Shown in pieces: positions 1 to 8,963 of a stretch of 64,000 nt of DNA. The translations under genes were made by a program, and so were the position numbers. This DNA is from Bacillus sp. KH172YL63 (lineage in GTDB: Bacteria; Bacillota; Bacilli; Bacillales; Bacillaceae_B). The notes under the pieces were generated by a model. That model saw only the letters and a program-made list of their open reading frames with translations, ran no database searches and was not told the DNA's origin. The DNA lies in NCBI RefSeq assembly GCF_011398925.1, contig NZ_AP022842.1, positions 3,398,001 through 3,462,000 of the forward strand, read 5' to 3'. Each line of letters begins with the position of its first letter. Position 1 is the first letter of the stretch.

Positions 1-497
1 AGGTGTGTTTGATATAAAACAATGCTTTGCGGCATAAATGAATGCGATGTTTCAGGAAGGAACGGCTCAAGCCATTCATGGGTGAAAGGCTTGAGCCCGG
101 CCCATTTTCTTCCTACAGTGATATGTGGTGAAAATGGACGCTTGTCAAGCACATACCCCTCTTCCTCACAGGAGTCATACACCCGGTCCCTGAGATGCTG
201 CAACTGCGCCGAGTCCTCTGCCCCCATCCAGAAGATTCTGGGCTGATCACTTTTCCCGAAGGTCCCGAAGCCGTTCAGTGTCAATCGGAAAGCGGGACGG
301 TACACATCCCCCACCTTTTCGACGACCGGACCCAGATCCCCTGCACTTCCAAGGAAGGCGAGTGTGAGATGATAATCTTCGGGATGCACCCATTTCTTGA
401 GGGCTCCTGCAGCCTGCAGCGGCTGCACCTGTTCATTTATCCAGCGTTTCGTTTCTTTCGGCAAAGAAAGCGCAAAGAAGTAGTGGGGGTTCGACAT
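1..497 (-). CDS. thpR: RNA 2',3'-cyclic phosphodiesterase (ThpR/YtlP), 3' end cut by window
   Basis: The minus strand carries an open frame that starts at ATG 497 (after AGGACGG) and runs off the left edge, giving 165 visible residues out of the usual 180-190. Both signature motifs of the 2H phosphoesterase superfamily are visible: HLTL at residues 43-46 and HITV at 125-128, about 80 residues apart as expected. Family members open 2',3'-cyclic phosphate RNA ends in the cytoplasm; the older name is 2'-5' RNA ligase. Its position next to a YtkP-type cysteine synthase matches the B. subtilis ytlP neighbourhood. Only the last residues are missing, so no defect can be judged. Confidence 0.9.
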   Translation of the reverse strand, partial: MSNPHYFFALSLPKETKRWINEQVQPLQAAGALKKWVHPEDYHLTLAFLGSAGDLGPVVEKVGDVYRPAFRLTLNGFGTFGKSDQPRIFWMGAEDSAQLQHLRDRVYDSCEEEGYVLDKRPFSPHITVGRKWAGLKPFTHEWLEPFLPETSHSFMPQSIVLYQTH

Positions 498-600
498 ATC
501 ATCCGTCCTTTCGATTGTTATTACCATTTTAGCAAAATGTGTCATAAGAGAGAATCACAACCGTGAAATGCAATAAAATTGAAATACAAAGCTAATTTAT

Positions 601-629
601 TTGATAAGCTTTATCTGAATTAGTACAGT
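601..629 (+). promoter_or_regulatory. Candidate sigma-A promoter of the cysteine synthase gene
   Basis: TTGATA at 601-606 and TACAGT at 624-629 are separated by 17 bases and lie 35 bases upstream of the start codon. The -10 box matches only four of six consensus positions, so this is a moderate call. Confidence 0.4.
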
Positions 630-663
630 AGAAGTAGAAACATTTTCTGAAAGGAAGTTGACG

Positions 664-1593
664 ATGAAAGTAGTACAAAATATAGCCGAACTGATCGGGG
701 ACACACCCCTTGTTAAATTGAACCGTCTGAATCCAGAAGGCGGAGCCGATGTATATGTGAAATTGGAATTCTACAATCCGAGTAAAAGCGTGAAGGACCG
801 GGCTGCCTACCAGATGATCGTGGAAGCGGAAAAAGCCGGCCACCTGAAGGAAGGATCGACCATCATCGAGCCGACGAGCGGGAATACAGGAATCGGCCTT
901 GCCATGAACGCAGCAGCGAGGGGCTATCGGTCCATCCTCGTGATGCCTGACACGATGACCCAGGAGCGCATCAATCTCCTTAAAGCCTATGGAGCGGAAG
1001 TCGTATTGACACCAGGGGATGAAAAAATGCCAGGTGCCATCGAAAAAGCGAAAGAATTGACGAAAGAAATCCCGAACAGCTTCATGCCGATGCAGTTCGA
1101 GAATGATGCCAATCCGAATGCACACCGAAAGACGACGGCACTTGAAATCGTGGAAGCGATGAAAGAAATCGGCAAACCGCTGTCAGCCTTTGTCGCGACG
1201 GCAGGAACCGGCGGGACGATCACCGGTACTGGCGAAGTGTTGCGGGAGCATTATCCGGACCTTTCCGTACACGTCGTCGAGCCGGCAGGATCCCCGGTCC
1301 TTTCTGGAGGGAAGCCAGGAAAGCATAAGCTTGTCGGCACAAGCCCAGGGTTTGTACCTGAGATCCTGAATACAGATGTGTACGATAAAATCCATAAAAT
1401 CGAAGACGAACAGGCCTATGATATCGCCCGCAGAATGGCGAGCGAAGAAGGGATACTGGTCGGACCGTCTTCAGGTGCTGCCTGCTATGCAGCCATTGAA
1501 GTCGCCAAGACGCTGTCACCTGACGATGTGGTCGTCTGCATTGCATGCGATACAGGCGAAAGATACCTGTCGAGCGATCTGTTCCGATTCTGA
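664..1593 (+). CDS. cysK: Cysteine synthase / O-acetylserine sulfhydrylase family
   Basis: A 309-residue PLP enzyme of fold type II. The PLP lysine is K44 in SVKDR, the phosphate/substrate loop TSGNTG lies at 71-76, and the glycine-rich GTGGTITGTG PLP-phosphate loop follows in the second half. The family makes cysteine from O-acetylserine and sulfide. The neighbours match B. subtilis ytkP, a paralogue of the main CysK, so a side role or a different sulfur acceptor is possible. An in-frame TTG at 658 sits one base from the Shine-Dalgarno sequence AAGGAAG; ATG 664 has proper spacing and was chosen. A strong hairpin terminator follows. Confidence 0.85.
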   Translation: MKVVQNIAELIGDTPLVKLNRLNPEGGADVYVKLEFYNPSKSVKDRAAYQMIVEAEKAGHLKEGSTIIEPTSGNTGIGLAMNAAARGYRSILVMPDTMTQERINLLKAYGAEVVLTPGDEKMPGAIEKAKELTKEIPNSFMPMQFENDANPNAHRKTTALEIVEAMKEIGKPLSAFVATAGTGGTITGTGEVLREHYPDLSVHVVEPAGSPVLSGGKPGKHKLVGTSPGFVPEILNTDVYDKIHKIEDEQAYDIARRMASEEGILVGPSSGAACYAAIEVAKTLSPDDVVVCIACDTGERYLSSDLFRF

Positions 1594-1606
1594 TCGATTT
1601 CTCCAA

Positions 1607-1647
1607 AGAAAAGAGGCTGTGCCATTGTCGGCACAGCCTCTTTTCTT
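1607..1647. terminator. Bidirectional intrinsic terminator
   Basis: AAGAGGCTGTGCC pairs with GGCACAGCCTCTT around a six-base loop, flanked by A-rich and T-rich runs. It separates the convergent cysteine synthase and PH-like genes. Confidence 0.85.
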
Positions 1648-1921
1648 ATTTTACATTGTGATAGTGGGTGATGAATTGTTCGGGAGAAGATCTCACGACA
1701 AATGTCCAAACCCCTTCAATCGTATGGAGATACAAAAATGTATAGTAAGCGGACAATGCCCTGCTCGTCACATCCATCACGTCTTTGATGACGAATGTCC
1801 TTTTAGGCGTGACGATCCGGTCGCTGTATAAATAAAGATACTCCTCTGTCTCCACCGTGATCTGCCGGTTGTCTTCTATCCTTCGCTCAGTCTTCATAAA
1901 TGGTTGTGAACAAATCAACAT
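1646..1921 (-). CDS. Small PH-like domain protein, function unknown
   Basis: A 91-residue protein with alternating beta-strand character (EEYLYLYSDRIV..KRTFVIKDVMDV). This resembles the bacterial PH-like domain proteins often found beside dat in Bacillus. GGAGG lies eight bases before ATG 1921. It ends inside the shared terminator and precedes no gene in its own direction. It has no signal peptide, no membrane segment and no catalytic motif. The fold assignment is inference from sequence pattern only. Confidence 0.65.
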   Translation of the reverse strand: MLICSQPFMKTERRIEDNRQITVETEEYLYLYSDRIVTPKRTFVIKDVMDVTSRALSAYYTFLYLHTIEGVWTFVVRSSPEQFITHYHNVK

Positions 1922-1939
1922 CTACTGCCTCCAACTGAT

Positions 1940-2779
1940 TTAACGATTCTTCCTGTTCCTGAACAGGGATTGAAGCTTCTTCGTGACGGTACCCGGTTTC
2001 CCGTCACCGACCGCCTGCCCGCCGATCTTGACGACAGGCATCACTTCTGAAGTGGTACTTGCAATAAAGATTTCTTCGGCTCCTAACAATTCAGACACCG
2101 TAAACGCCTCTTCCCGGAATGGGATGTCATGTGCCTCACAAAGGTCTTTGATGACTCTCCTTGTAATGCCGTTTAGGATCAGATTCGTAGCAGGATGGGT
2201 AAAAATGCTGCCATCCCTGACGATGAACGCATTCGATGACGACCCTTCCGTCACCGTATCCCCCCGGTGGAGGATTGCTTCAAAATGACCTTCTGAAGCC
2301 GCTTCTTCCTTTGCAAGGAGATTCCCCAACAGATTCAGGCTCTTAATGTCACAACGCAGCCATCTGATATCTTCTGCAAGCTTCGCAGTGACACCCTGCT
2401 CCATCATAGCTGACGGGACAGGGAAGTCTTTCGTATAAGCAACGACACTTCCCGGCACTTTCCCTGAAGGGAAGTGATGCTGGCGGGGAGCAACCCCCCG
2501 TGTCACCTGGACATACACAATCCCGTCTTTCACCCCATTCGTCTCGATCAATCGAAGAAGAAGCGAAGTGAACTCCTCCTGGGTATATGGGATGACAAGC
2601 TTCATCTTTTCTCCACTTTCATACAGCCGATCCATATGTTCCTTCATGGTGAACGTGTTTCCGCCGTATACCCTGATCACTTCATAGATACCGTCCCCGA
2701 ATTGGTAGCCACGGTCCTCAATATCGATTTTCGCATCGTCACGTTGTATCAGTTCCCCGTTGACAAAAACTGTGCTCAT
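1940..2779 (-). CDS. dat: D-amino-acid transaminase
   Basis: A 279-residue class IV PLP aminotransferase that interconverts D-alanine/2-oxoglutarate and D-glutamate/pyruvate, supplying D-amino acids for peptidoglycan. The Schiff-base lysine is K146 in CDIKSLNLLGN, the family hallmark. The N-terminal FGDGIYEVIRVYGG and the TEGSSSNAF segment, which contacts PLP, are intact. Length equals the family norm. It lies directly downstream of pepV on the same strand (22-base gap), so peptide-derived amino acids and D-amino acid synthesis are probably cotranscribed. Confidence 0.95.
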   Translation of the reverse strand: MSTVFVNGELIQRDDAKIDIEDRGYQFGDGIYEVIRVYGGNTFTMKEHMDRLYESGEKMKLVIPYTQEEFTSLLLRLIETNGVKDGIVYVQVTRGVAPRQHHFPSGKVPGSVVAYTKDFPVPSAMMEQGVTAKLAEDIRWLRCDIKSLNLLGNLLAKEEAASEGHFEAILHRGDTVTEGSSSNAFIVRDGSIFTHPATNLILNGITRRVIKDLCEAHDIPFREEAFTVSELLGAEEIFIASTTSEVMPVVKIGGQAVGDGKPGTVTKKLQSLFRNRKNR

Positions 2780-2801
2780 TCTCTTCTCCCCCTCATGCCT
2801 C

Positions 2802-4208
2802 TTATGCCTGACAAGCTAATTCGTAAATCGCCTGGGCATAAATTGCCGTTGCTTTTAATAGGTCCTCTATAAACATATACTCATCCTTCTGATGGGCAAT
2901 GTCTTCACGTCCCGGGAACAGGGCACCGAAAGCCACACCTGATTCCAGGCTGCGGGCATACGTCCCTCCGCCGATGCTTAATAATTCACCACGTTCACCG
3001 GTTTGTTCCTCATACACCTTTTTCAGCGTTTGGACGAGTTCATCATCCTTTGACACATGGTGAGGCTTGCTGTCAGTGAAGTTCTCGATGGCATATCCAT
3101 CGATGTTTTCGACGATGCTTTTTCCTTTTTCCATATCAAAAGTTACCGGATAGCGCATGTTCAAGCCAAGGCGTCCGCCTTCAGCTTCTGAATAGCGCAG
3201 TTTGCCGACATTGATCGTCAAGTCGCCGGTGATGTCATCGGTATAGCTGACGCCGAGTTCAATCCCCCTTGAATCTTTAAAGAAATGCTTGGCCGTGAAA
3301 CTGAAGAACTCCTTCCCTTGGGAAGTCAGCGGCAGCTGTGTTAAGAAAGCAGCCAGGAACAGGCCGGCATTCTTCCCGTTGTCAGGCTCCATCCCATGTG
3401 AAGATACACCTTCCACTTCAAAAATCAGTTCTCCATTTTCGATATAATAGCTTCCCTTGATCTCTTCTTCCTTCATGAAAATCTCGAAATTCTGCACCCA
3501 TTTCGTATGATCTTCATCGACGAAAAGAACAGCCTTTGCATAATCAGGCACCATATTGTAGCGTCGGCCCGACTCAAAGGAAAGAACCTTGATGCCGGCA
3601 TCTGCGTCTTCTGCCGTCTTTTTCTGTACCAGATCATAATCAGCGATCCCTTTTTCCGCATGGATGATCGGGAAATCGGCATCCGGGGCAAAGCCGATCG
3701 TCGGCATTTCCTCTTTGCTGAAATAGTGATCCACACATCTCCAGTCGCTTTCTTCATCGGTCCCGATGATCATCCGGACACGCTTAGAAAAGTCAGGGTC
3801 AAGATCCTTCACGATTTTCATCGCATAATAAGCAGCCATCGTCGGTCCCTTGTCATCGATCGCCCCACGTGCGTAAATCTTCCCGTCCTTCACTTCACCG
3901 CCATACGGATCAACACTCCAACCGTCTCCTTCAGGAACAACATCCACGTGACAAAGGATCCCGAGGAGATCCTTTCCTTCTCCAAACTCAAGATGACCTG
4001 CAAGATGGTCCACATTTTTAGGAGTAAAGCCGTCTTTTCCACCTAATGTCAAAAGATAATCAAGCGCTTCTTTCACGCCTTTGCCGAGTGGTGCATCATC
4101 GGTGGCATTTTCTTCATCCAGCACGCTTTTGATCTGAAGGAACTTCTGTAAGTCCTTTATCAAATCATCTTTCCGCTTCTCCACTTCGTTCATCCAATTT
4201 ATACTCAT
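2802..4208 (-). CDS. pepV: Dipeptidase PepV (M20 metallopeptidase)
   Basis: A 468-residue cytosolic zinc dipeptidase (B. subtilis YtjP). Visible metal-site residues include H87-x-D89 in LCHVDVVPEGDGW, D118/D119 in GAIDDKGPT and the catalytic EE pair in GTDEESDW (152-153), followed by the lid domain and the C-terminal histidine region. The family hydrolyses dipeptides, including those with an N-terminal beta-Ala or D-Ala. AGGTG lies just upstream of ATG 4208. It probably heads an operon with dat. Length is typical and nothing is missing. Confidence 0.93.
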   Translation of the reverse strand: MSINWMNEVEKRKDDLIKDLQKFLQIKSVLDEENATDDAPLGKGVKEALDYLLTLGGKDGFTPKNVDHLAGHLEFGEGKDLLGILCHVDVVPEGDGWSVDPYGGEVKDGKIYARGAIDDKGPTMAAYYAMKIVKDLDPDFSKRVRMIIGTDEESDWRCVDHYFSKEEMPTIGFAPDADFPIIHAEKGIADYDLVQKKTAEDADAGIKVLSFESGRRYNMVPDYAKAVLFVDEDHTKWVQNFEIFMKEEEIKGSYYIENGELIFEVEGVSSHGMEPDNGKNAGLFLAAFLTQLPLTSQGKEFFSFTAKHFFKDSRGIELGVSYTDDITGDLTINVGKLRYSEAEGGRLGLNMRYPVTFDMEKGKSIVENIDGYAIENFTDSKPHHVSKDDELVQTLKKVYEEQTGERGELLSIGGGTYARSLESGVAFGALFPGREDIAHQKDEYMFIEDLLKATAIYAQAIYELACQA

Positions 4209-4474
4209 TCGGTTACACCTGCTTCATATGTATTTATTTCACTTATCATTTTATACTGTTTGCCGGTGAAATCCAAACGGAAGAAGCCTGCTGCCCGACA
4301 GCCCTCAACCTCAGGAAAAATAAAAAATACATATTTTTAGCATTTTCTTCATATTATAGGAATATAGACACGGATTTACCAACGTTAATTGTTTGTAAAT
4401 TTGGACAATATTCTAGAATTTTTGTCGGATTAGCGTTACAATATACTTGTCTGACATCTAGAGGATAAACTTTT

Positions 4475-4567
4475 ATGAAGAAAAGGGGTTGTCTAAAGCG
4501 CATAGTACATATGGTAGCACGTGAGGTGCACAAACGACGATGTAGTCTTTTGCCTTTGGAAAAATGA
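4475..4567 (+). CDS. Candidate 30-residue leader/small protein upstream of ytzE
   Basis: ATG 4475 follows AGAGGA by nine bases and opens a 30-codon frame ending in TGA at 4565-4567, 15 bases before the ytzE start. The predicted peptide is strongly basic (about ten Lys/Arg, two Cys, three His) and starts MKKRGCLKRIV. It lies in the 374-base divergent region between pepV and ytzE. I do not recognise it. It may be a leader peptide, an unannotated small protein or chance. Confidence 0.35.
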   Translation: MKKRGCLKRIVHMVAREVHKRRCSLLPLEK

Positions 4568-4582
4568 TGAGGGAGTGGTTTT

Positions 4583-4804
4583 TTGAAACCTTCAACCAAT
4601 CGTATGCTAACTAGAATCAAAGCTGTATACATGTACATCAACAAGAAAGGTACTGTAACAACCCAAGATCTTGTAGACGAATTTGGCATTACTCCTCGCA
4701 CCATACAAAGAGATCTCAACGTGTTAGCGTATAACGACCTCGTAGAAAGCCCAAGCCGTGGTCAATGGACAACGACAGAAAAGAAAGTAAAGATGACATC
4801 ATAA
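4583..4804 (+). CDS. ytzE: Stand-alone DeoR-type helix-turn-helix protein (YtzE-like)
   Basis: A 73-residue protein consisting of a single winged HTH: TVTTQDLVDEFGITPRTIQRDLNVL at about 24-49 has the DeoR pattern in which the recognition helix contains TxQRDL. The C-terminal sugar-phosphate sensing domain of full DeoR regulators is absent, which is normal for YtzE. The start is TTG 4583, preceded by GAGGGAGTGG; no ATG is suitably placed. Its target is unknown. A 30-codon ORF with its own ribosome site lies just upstream. Confidence 0.85.
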   Translation: MKPSTNRMLTRIKAVYMYINKKGTVTTQDLVDEFGITPRTIQRDLNVLAYNDLVESPSRGQWTTTEKKVKMTS

Positions 4805-4900
4805 ATGAGAAAAGAGCTCAGTACACCCGCAGCTGAAATAGGGATCTGCTTTTTCGGCTGGTTGGCTGATCCGTCTGCGGAGACTGCTCTGACAAATACA

Positions 4901-4940
4901 AAGACGAAGGCACCCAATCGGGTGCCTTCGTCTTATTCAT
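4901..4940. terminator. Bidirectional intrinsic terminator (15-bp perfect stem)
   Basis: AAGACGAAGGCACCC at 4901-4915 is exactly complementary to 4920-4934 around a four-base loop. It lies between convergent ytzE and rsuA. Confidence 0.85.
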
Positions 4941-5659
4941 TATTCAGGCTTAAATTCCTTCAACAGCGTGACTTCCTCTTCCGTCAATTCCCGGTACTCG
5001 CCGAGTGCAAGGTCTTCATCAAGCGCAAGCGGTCCCATCGTCATGCGTTTCAGATAGGTGACACGCTTCCCTACACTTTCGAACATCCTTTTCACCTGAT
5101 GGAATTTACCCTCGGTGATCGTCAATTCGATTTCTGACGTCAAACCGGATTTTAAAATGGTCAGCTCCCCTGGTTTCGTTTCGTAACCGTCGTCGAGTGT
5201 CACCCCGTTCTTGAAGGCTTTCACGTCCGCTTTCGTCACCATTCCGTCAATCACCGCAAAATACGTCTTCGGCACATGCCGTTTCGGTGAAAGCAGCTGA
5301 TGGGATAACTGACCGTCGTTCGTGATCAGCAGGAATCCTTCTGTATCTTTATCAAGTCTCCCGACCGGGAAAGGGTTGAAAATTTGATCTTCCAATTGAA
5401 GTAAATCTATCACCGTTTCCTCCCGGCCATCCTCGGTTGCCGAGATGACCCCTGGCGGCTTATTCATCAGGAGGTAGACGTATTCCCGGTACTCGACCGT
5501 TTCACCGTAAAGCATGACCGTATCTTTTTCAGTATCAATGTGGATCTTTCCGTCCTTGACGACGTCTCCATTCACCTGAAGACCGCCGTCCTTTAATAAT
5601 TTCTTCACTTCTTTTCTGCTGCCGTATCCCATATTGGCAAGCATTTTGTCGATTCTCAT
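4940..5659 (-). CDS. rsuA: 16S rRNA pseudouridine synthase, RsuA family
   Basis: A 239-residue enzyme with an N-terminal S4 RNA-binding domain (about residues 1-60, MRIDKMLANMGYGSRKEVKKLL) and a RsuA/RluB catalytic domain. The catalytic aspartate is D103 in GRLDKDTEG. The family converts a single uridine of 16S rRNA to pseudouridine (U516 in E. coli). It is monocistronic, with its own terminator. Bacillus genomes carry paralogues (RluB on 23S rRNA), so substrate assignment rests on length and synteny. Confidence 0.88.
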   Translation of the reverse strand: MRIDKMLANMGYGSRKEVKKLLKDGGLQVNGDVVKDGKIHIDTEKDTVMLYGETVEYREYVYLLMNKPPGVISATEDGREETVIDLLQLEDQIFNPFPVGRLDKDTEGFLLITNDGQLSHQLLSPKRHVPKTYFAVIDGMVTKADVKAFKNGVTLDDGYETKPGELTILKSGLTSEIELTITEGKFHQVKRMFESVGKRVTYLKRMTMGPLALDEDLALGEYRELTEEEVTLLKEFKPE

Positions 5660-5793
5660 ATATTAAACCTCCATTATTTATTTTGCAGTTTTTAAAGATT
5701 CACTATGACCGCTCTATCAACTATTTCTTATTTAAAACGACAGACTCGAGTGATAGAGCAAGTGCACAGTAAAAAGTAACCCCTTGGAAAAGA

Positions 5794-5826
5794 AAAAGGG
5801 ATGATCGGCATCCATCATCCCTTTTT
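5794..5826 (-). terminator. Intrinsic terminator of murJ
   Basis: On the minus strand AAAGGGATGAT pairs with ATCATCCCTTT followed by a T run. It begins four bases after the murJ stop codon. Confidence 0.8.
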
Positions 5827-5830
5827 TCAT

Positions 5831-7450
5831 TTATCCGATCCGCAGTTTGCTCCGTATCTTCGTCACCCGGTCCCCGAACAATCTGTCGGCCAGTTTGCTC
5901 CGAAGGCTGAGGTAGAAATACACGAGCGCCCCCACTCCGCCGCAGATGGCGACAAGCAGGATGGCCTGGAAACCTGATTCCGGATTGAGGAAGTTGACGA
6001 GCACGGCGTACAGCGCCAACACAATGACCGCCATCACCCCGTTCAGGGCGCCGATGAACATCGTCCTCCTGAGGATCAAACCGAATTTGTAATTCGCATA
6101 TTTCTTGATAACGTACAGGTTAATCAGGATTGCGACTGTATAGCCGATCGTTGTCGCAAGCACCGCCCCTTGAGTTTCTAGGAGGCGGATGAGCGGAATG
6201 TTCAGGACAAGCTTGAGAAGCAAGCCGACGAGCAGGCTGAAAATCGTGAACTTCTGCTCATCAATTCCTTGAAGGATCGCTGCGGTGACCGCGAATAGCG
6301 CGAAAAGGATCGCAACAGGAGCATATGAACGCAAGATGGACGTTCCAAGCATGTCGCTGTGATAAAACAACGTATACATCGGTTCAGCCAGCAGGGCAAG
6401 TCCCAACGCAGCCGGCACAGTCAGAAACAACAGGATCTGAAATGTTTGATCGATATTCCGGCGCATCGTTTTCCGGTCACCGCTCGTATATGATGTCGTG
6501 ATCAGCGGAATCAGCGTCATGGAAAACGCTGTCGCCAATGACACGGGAATAATTACGAGTTTATGGGTGTAAAAATTCAATACGGCAAAGGCGTGATCCG
6601 ATATTCTCGCGTTCCCGATATCATCCATCGCTGTATTGAAAGTGATTTGATCGACGAGCTGAAACAAAGGATTCGCAAGTCCCACGAAAATGAACGGAAT
6701 CGAATAGGCGATGATTTCTTTGTACATCGATTTCAGCGATACTTCTTCATTTCCCCGGTCCTCTTCCAGCAGTTCATCGAGATGGGGCTTCCGTTTATAC
6801 CAATACCAGATCAGCGCCCCGAGACTTGCAAGTCCGCCGACAAACGCTGCAAATGTCGCGACAGAGATAGCTGTCGTGACCGTACCGTCCAAAATGTTCA
6901 GTACCACATAAATTCCGCCGAGCAGGAAGACGATGCGGACGATCTGTTCAATCACCTGAGAAACCGCCGTCGGTCCCATAGACTGATGACCCTGGAAGAA
7001 TCCCCGGATCAAACTCATGAACGGAATGATGATAAGCGCGAAGCTGACGGCCCTGATGACGGTCGTTACCTGGGCAACGGAAATGACCTGCTCATCACTT
7101 TTGATTGTCATTTCGGCAAAAATCGGTGCGAAGGCATACATAATGAGGAATGACACAACCCCTGTCAGCGTCATCAGCAAGAGGCCCGATTTAAACAATC
7201 TCCTGCCGACCGCATATTCCCCTATGGCATTATATTTTGATACAAATTTCGAAACAGCCAGCGGCACACCCGCAGTGGCCACAGTCAAAAAGATGGTATA
7301 GGGTACATATCCATATTGATAAAGAGACGCCCCTTCTTCATGACCTTTAAGCAAATCATCAAACGGTATAACATAAAAAAGACCTAAAAACTTCGAAATA
7401 AAGGTCCCTAACGTTAAAATAAACGTTCCTCTTATTAATTTAGACGACAT
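5831..7450 (-). CDS. murJ: MurJ/YtgP lipid II flippase, polysaccharide-biosynthesis MVF family
   Basis: A 539-residue integral membrane protein with about 14 hydrophobic segments spread over the whole length, starting MSSKLIRGTFILTLGTFISKFLGLFYVIPF, the standard YtgP/MurJ N-terminus. The MOP-superfamily flippase moves lipid-linked peptidoglycan precursor across the membrane; in B. subtilis it overlaps in function with Amj. It is divergent from the ytfP-like gene across a 206-base region. Length is normal with no frameshift. SpoVB is a sister family, but synteny next to ytfP supports YtgP. Confidence 0.9.
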   Translation of the reverse strand: MSSKLIRGTFILTLGTFISKFLGLFYVIPFDDLLKGHEEGASLYQYGYVPYTIFLTVATAGVPLAVSKFVSKYNAIGEYAVGRRLFKSGLLLMTLTGVVSFLIMYAFAPIFAEMTIKSDEQVISVAQVTTVIRAVSFALIIIPFMSLIRGFFQGHQSMGPTAVSQVIEQIVRIVFLLGGIYVVLNILDGTVTTAISVATFAAFVGGLASLGALIWYWYKRKPHLDELLEEDRGNEEVSLKSMYKEIIAYSIPFIFVGLANPLFQLVDQITFNTAMDDIGNARISDHAFAVLNFYTHKLVIIPVSLATAFSMTLIPLITTSYTSGDRKTMRRNIDQTFQILLFLTVPAALGLALLAEPMYTLFYHSDMLGTSILRSYAPVAILFALFAVTAAILQGIDEQKFTIFSLLVGLLLKLVLNIPLIRLLETQGAVLATTIGYTVAILINLYVIKKYANYKFGLILRRTMFIGALNGVMAVIVLALYAVLVNFLNPESGFQAILLVAICGGVGALVYFYLSLRSKLADRLFGDRVTKIRSKLRIG

Positions 7451-7616
7451 AGTATCCCTCTCTATCTATCCCGCTTCCCTTTTAGACAAACAAGATAGTA
7501 ACATGCTTAAAAATTTACACACTATCAGTAGTGTACTACTGTACGATTCGAATGACAATTTTTTTCGAATTGTTGTTTTTAATTCCCAACGCATTTAAAA
7601 TAAGGAGAAACTTCTA

Positions 7617-7673
7617 TTGAACAAGCGAAGTAGCAAAACTAAAAGTTGGTGGAAAAATGGTAAAGAAATATGA
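7617..7673 (+). CDS. Candidate 18-residue leader peptide overlapping the ytfP start
   Basis: AAGGAGAAA at 7602-7610 is the best ribosome site in this region. It sits at proper distance (about ten bases) before TTG 7617, not before ytfP. The frame reads [18 protein letters not shown] and stops with TGA at 7671-7673, 17 bases inside ytfP in a different frame. This arrangement suggests translational coupling. Function is unknown and it may be chance. Confidence 0.4.
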   Translation: MNKRSSKTKSWWKNGKEI

Positions 7674-8919
7674 TGTCATAGTCATAGGCGGAGGACCGTC
7701 AGGCTTGATGGCAAGTATCGCAGCCGGAGAGCAGGGCGCAAAGGTCCTTCTTGTAGATAAAGGAACAAAACTTGGCAGAAAGCTCGCCATTTCAGGAGGC
7801 GGACGCTGCAACGTGACGAACCGGCTTCCGGTTGAAGAAATCATTAAGCACATCCCTGGGAACGGACGGTTTTTATACAGTGCGTTTTCAGAGTTCAATA
7901 ACGAAGATATCATCGCTTTCTTCGAGAACCTCGGCATCCGCTTGAAAGAGGAAGATCACGGACGGATGTTCCCTGTTTCAAACAGGGCGATGGATGTCGT
8001 GGAAGCACTGCTGAACCGGATGAAGGAATTGAACGTGGACACACGCCTCTCCACAACCGTGGAAGAAGTATTGTACGAAAATGGCCAAACGGCCGGCATC
8101 CTCCTGAAAGACGGAGGAACCATCGCCGCGGACGCAGTCGTGATCGCGGTTGGCGGTAAATCTGTCCCCCACACAGGATCAACGGGAGACGGATACCCAT
8201 GGGCGACAAAAGCCGGGCATACGATCACCAATCTATTCCCGACCGAGGTTCCCCTCACATCGGACGAGCACTTCATCAAGAAAAAAGAGCTCCAGGGTCT
8301 CTCATTGCGGAGCATTGATCTCAGCGTTCTGAATCCGAAAGGGAAAAAGATCATCACCCACAAGATGGATATGATTTTCACCCACCTTGGCATTTCAGGT
8401 CCTGCAGTGCTTCGCTGCAGCCAATACGTCGTAAAGGCCATGAAGAAATGGAACCTGACCCACGTGGACATGCAGATCGACGCCATGCCAGAGCACAATG
8501 AAGAACAACTTTTCCAATCGCTTCACAAACAGGTGAAAGAAGACGGAAAGAAAGCAGCGAAGAATCTGTTCAAAGGACTGGTGCCAGAAAGATACCTGTT
8601 ATTCCTGCTGGACCGGGCCGACATCGATCAGGATGAAAAAGGAGATCACATCTCCTCTGAAAAAATCCGTCATTTCACTAAGCTTCTAAAACAATTCACG
8701 TTCAAAGTGAACGGCACGTTATCGATCGATAAAGCATTCGTGACCGGAGGCGGCGTGTCGGTCAAAGAAATCGAGCCGAAAACGATGGCATCCAAGAAAA
8801 TGAACGGCCTCTTCTTCTGCGGAGAAGTGCTCGACATCCACGGATACACCGGCGGATACAACATCACATCCGCCCTCGTCACCGGCCGCCTTGCCGGCTT
8901 CAATGCCGCTCAAGTGTAA
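7657..8919 (+). CDS. ytfP: NAD(P)/FAD-dependent oxidoreductase, HI0933/BaiN family (YtfP)
   Basis: A 420-residue flavoprotein. The dinucleotide-binding motif [14 protein letters not shown] lies at about 6-19, followed by the family signature [11 protein letters not shown]. The C-terminal [15 protein letters not shown] returns to the FAD site. The fold resembles BaiN, but the physiological substrate in Bacillus is not established and a bile-acid role should not be assumed. The start ATG 7657 has only a weak GGTGG upstream. The stronger site serves an 18-codon ORF that overlaps this start, suggesting coupled translation. Confidence 0.85.
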   Translation: MVKKYDVIVIGGGPSGLMASIAAGEQGAKVLLVDKGTKLGRKLAISGGGRCNVTNRLPVEEIIKHIPGNGRFLYSAFSEFNNEDIIAFFENLGIRLKEEDHGRMFPVSNRAMDVVEALLNRMKELNVDTRLSTTVEEVLYENGQTAGILLKDGGTIAADAVVIAVGGKSVPHTGSTGDGYPWATKAGHTITNLFPTEVPLTSDEHFIKKKELQGLSLRSIDLSVLNPKGKKIITHKMDMIFTHLGISGPAVLRCSQYVVKAMKKWNLTHVDMQIDAMPEHNEEQLFQSLHKQVKEDGKKAAKNLFKGLVPERYLLFLLDRADIDQDEKGDHISSEKIRHFTKLLKQFTFKVNGTLSIDKAFVTGGGVSVKEIEPKTMASKKMNGLFFCGEVLDIHGYTGGYNITSALVTGRLAGFNAAQV

Positions 8920-8921
8920 AC

Positions 8922-8963
8922 AAAAAAGGTTGATCCTCATCCCATGAGCGATCAACCTTTTTT
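8922..8963. terminator. Bidirectional intrinsic terminator
   Basis: AAAAAAGGTTGATC pairs with GATCAACCTTTTTT, extended inward by CTCAT/ATGAG. It serves ytfP and convergent cse60. Confidence 0.85.

Noticed and set aside
592..1125. 177-codon open frame antisense to the cysteine synthase gene
   Set aside because: It has no ribosome site, His/Phe/Arg-rich composition typical of a shadow frame, and the opposite strand encodes an intact conserved enzyme.
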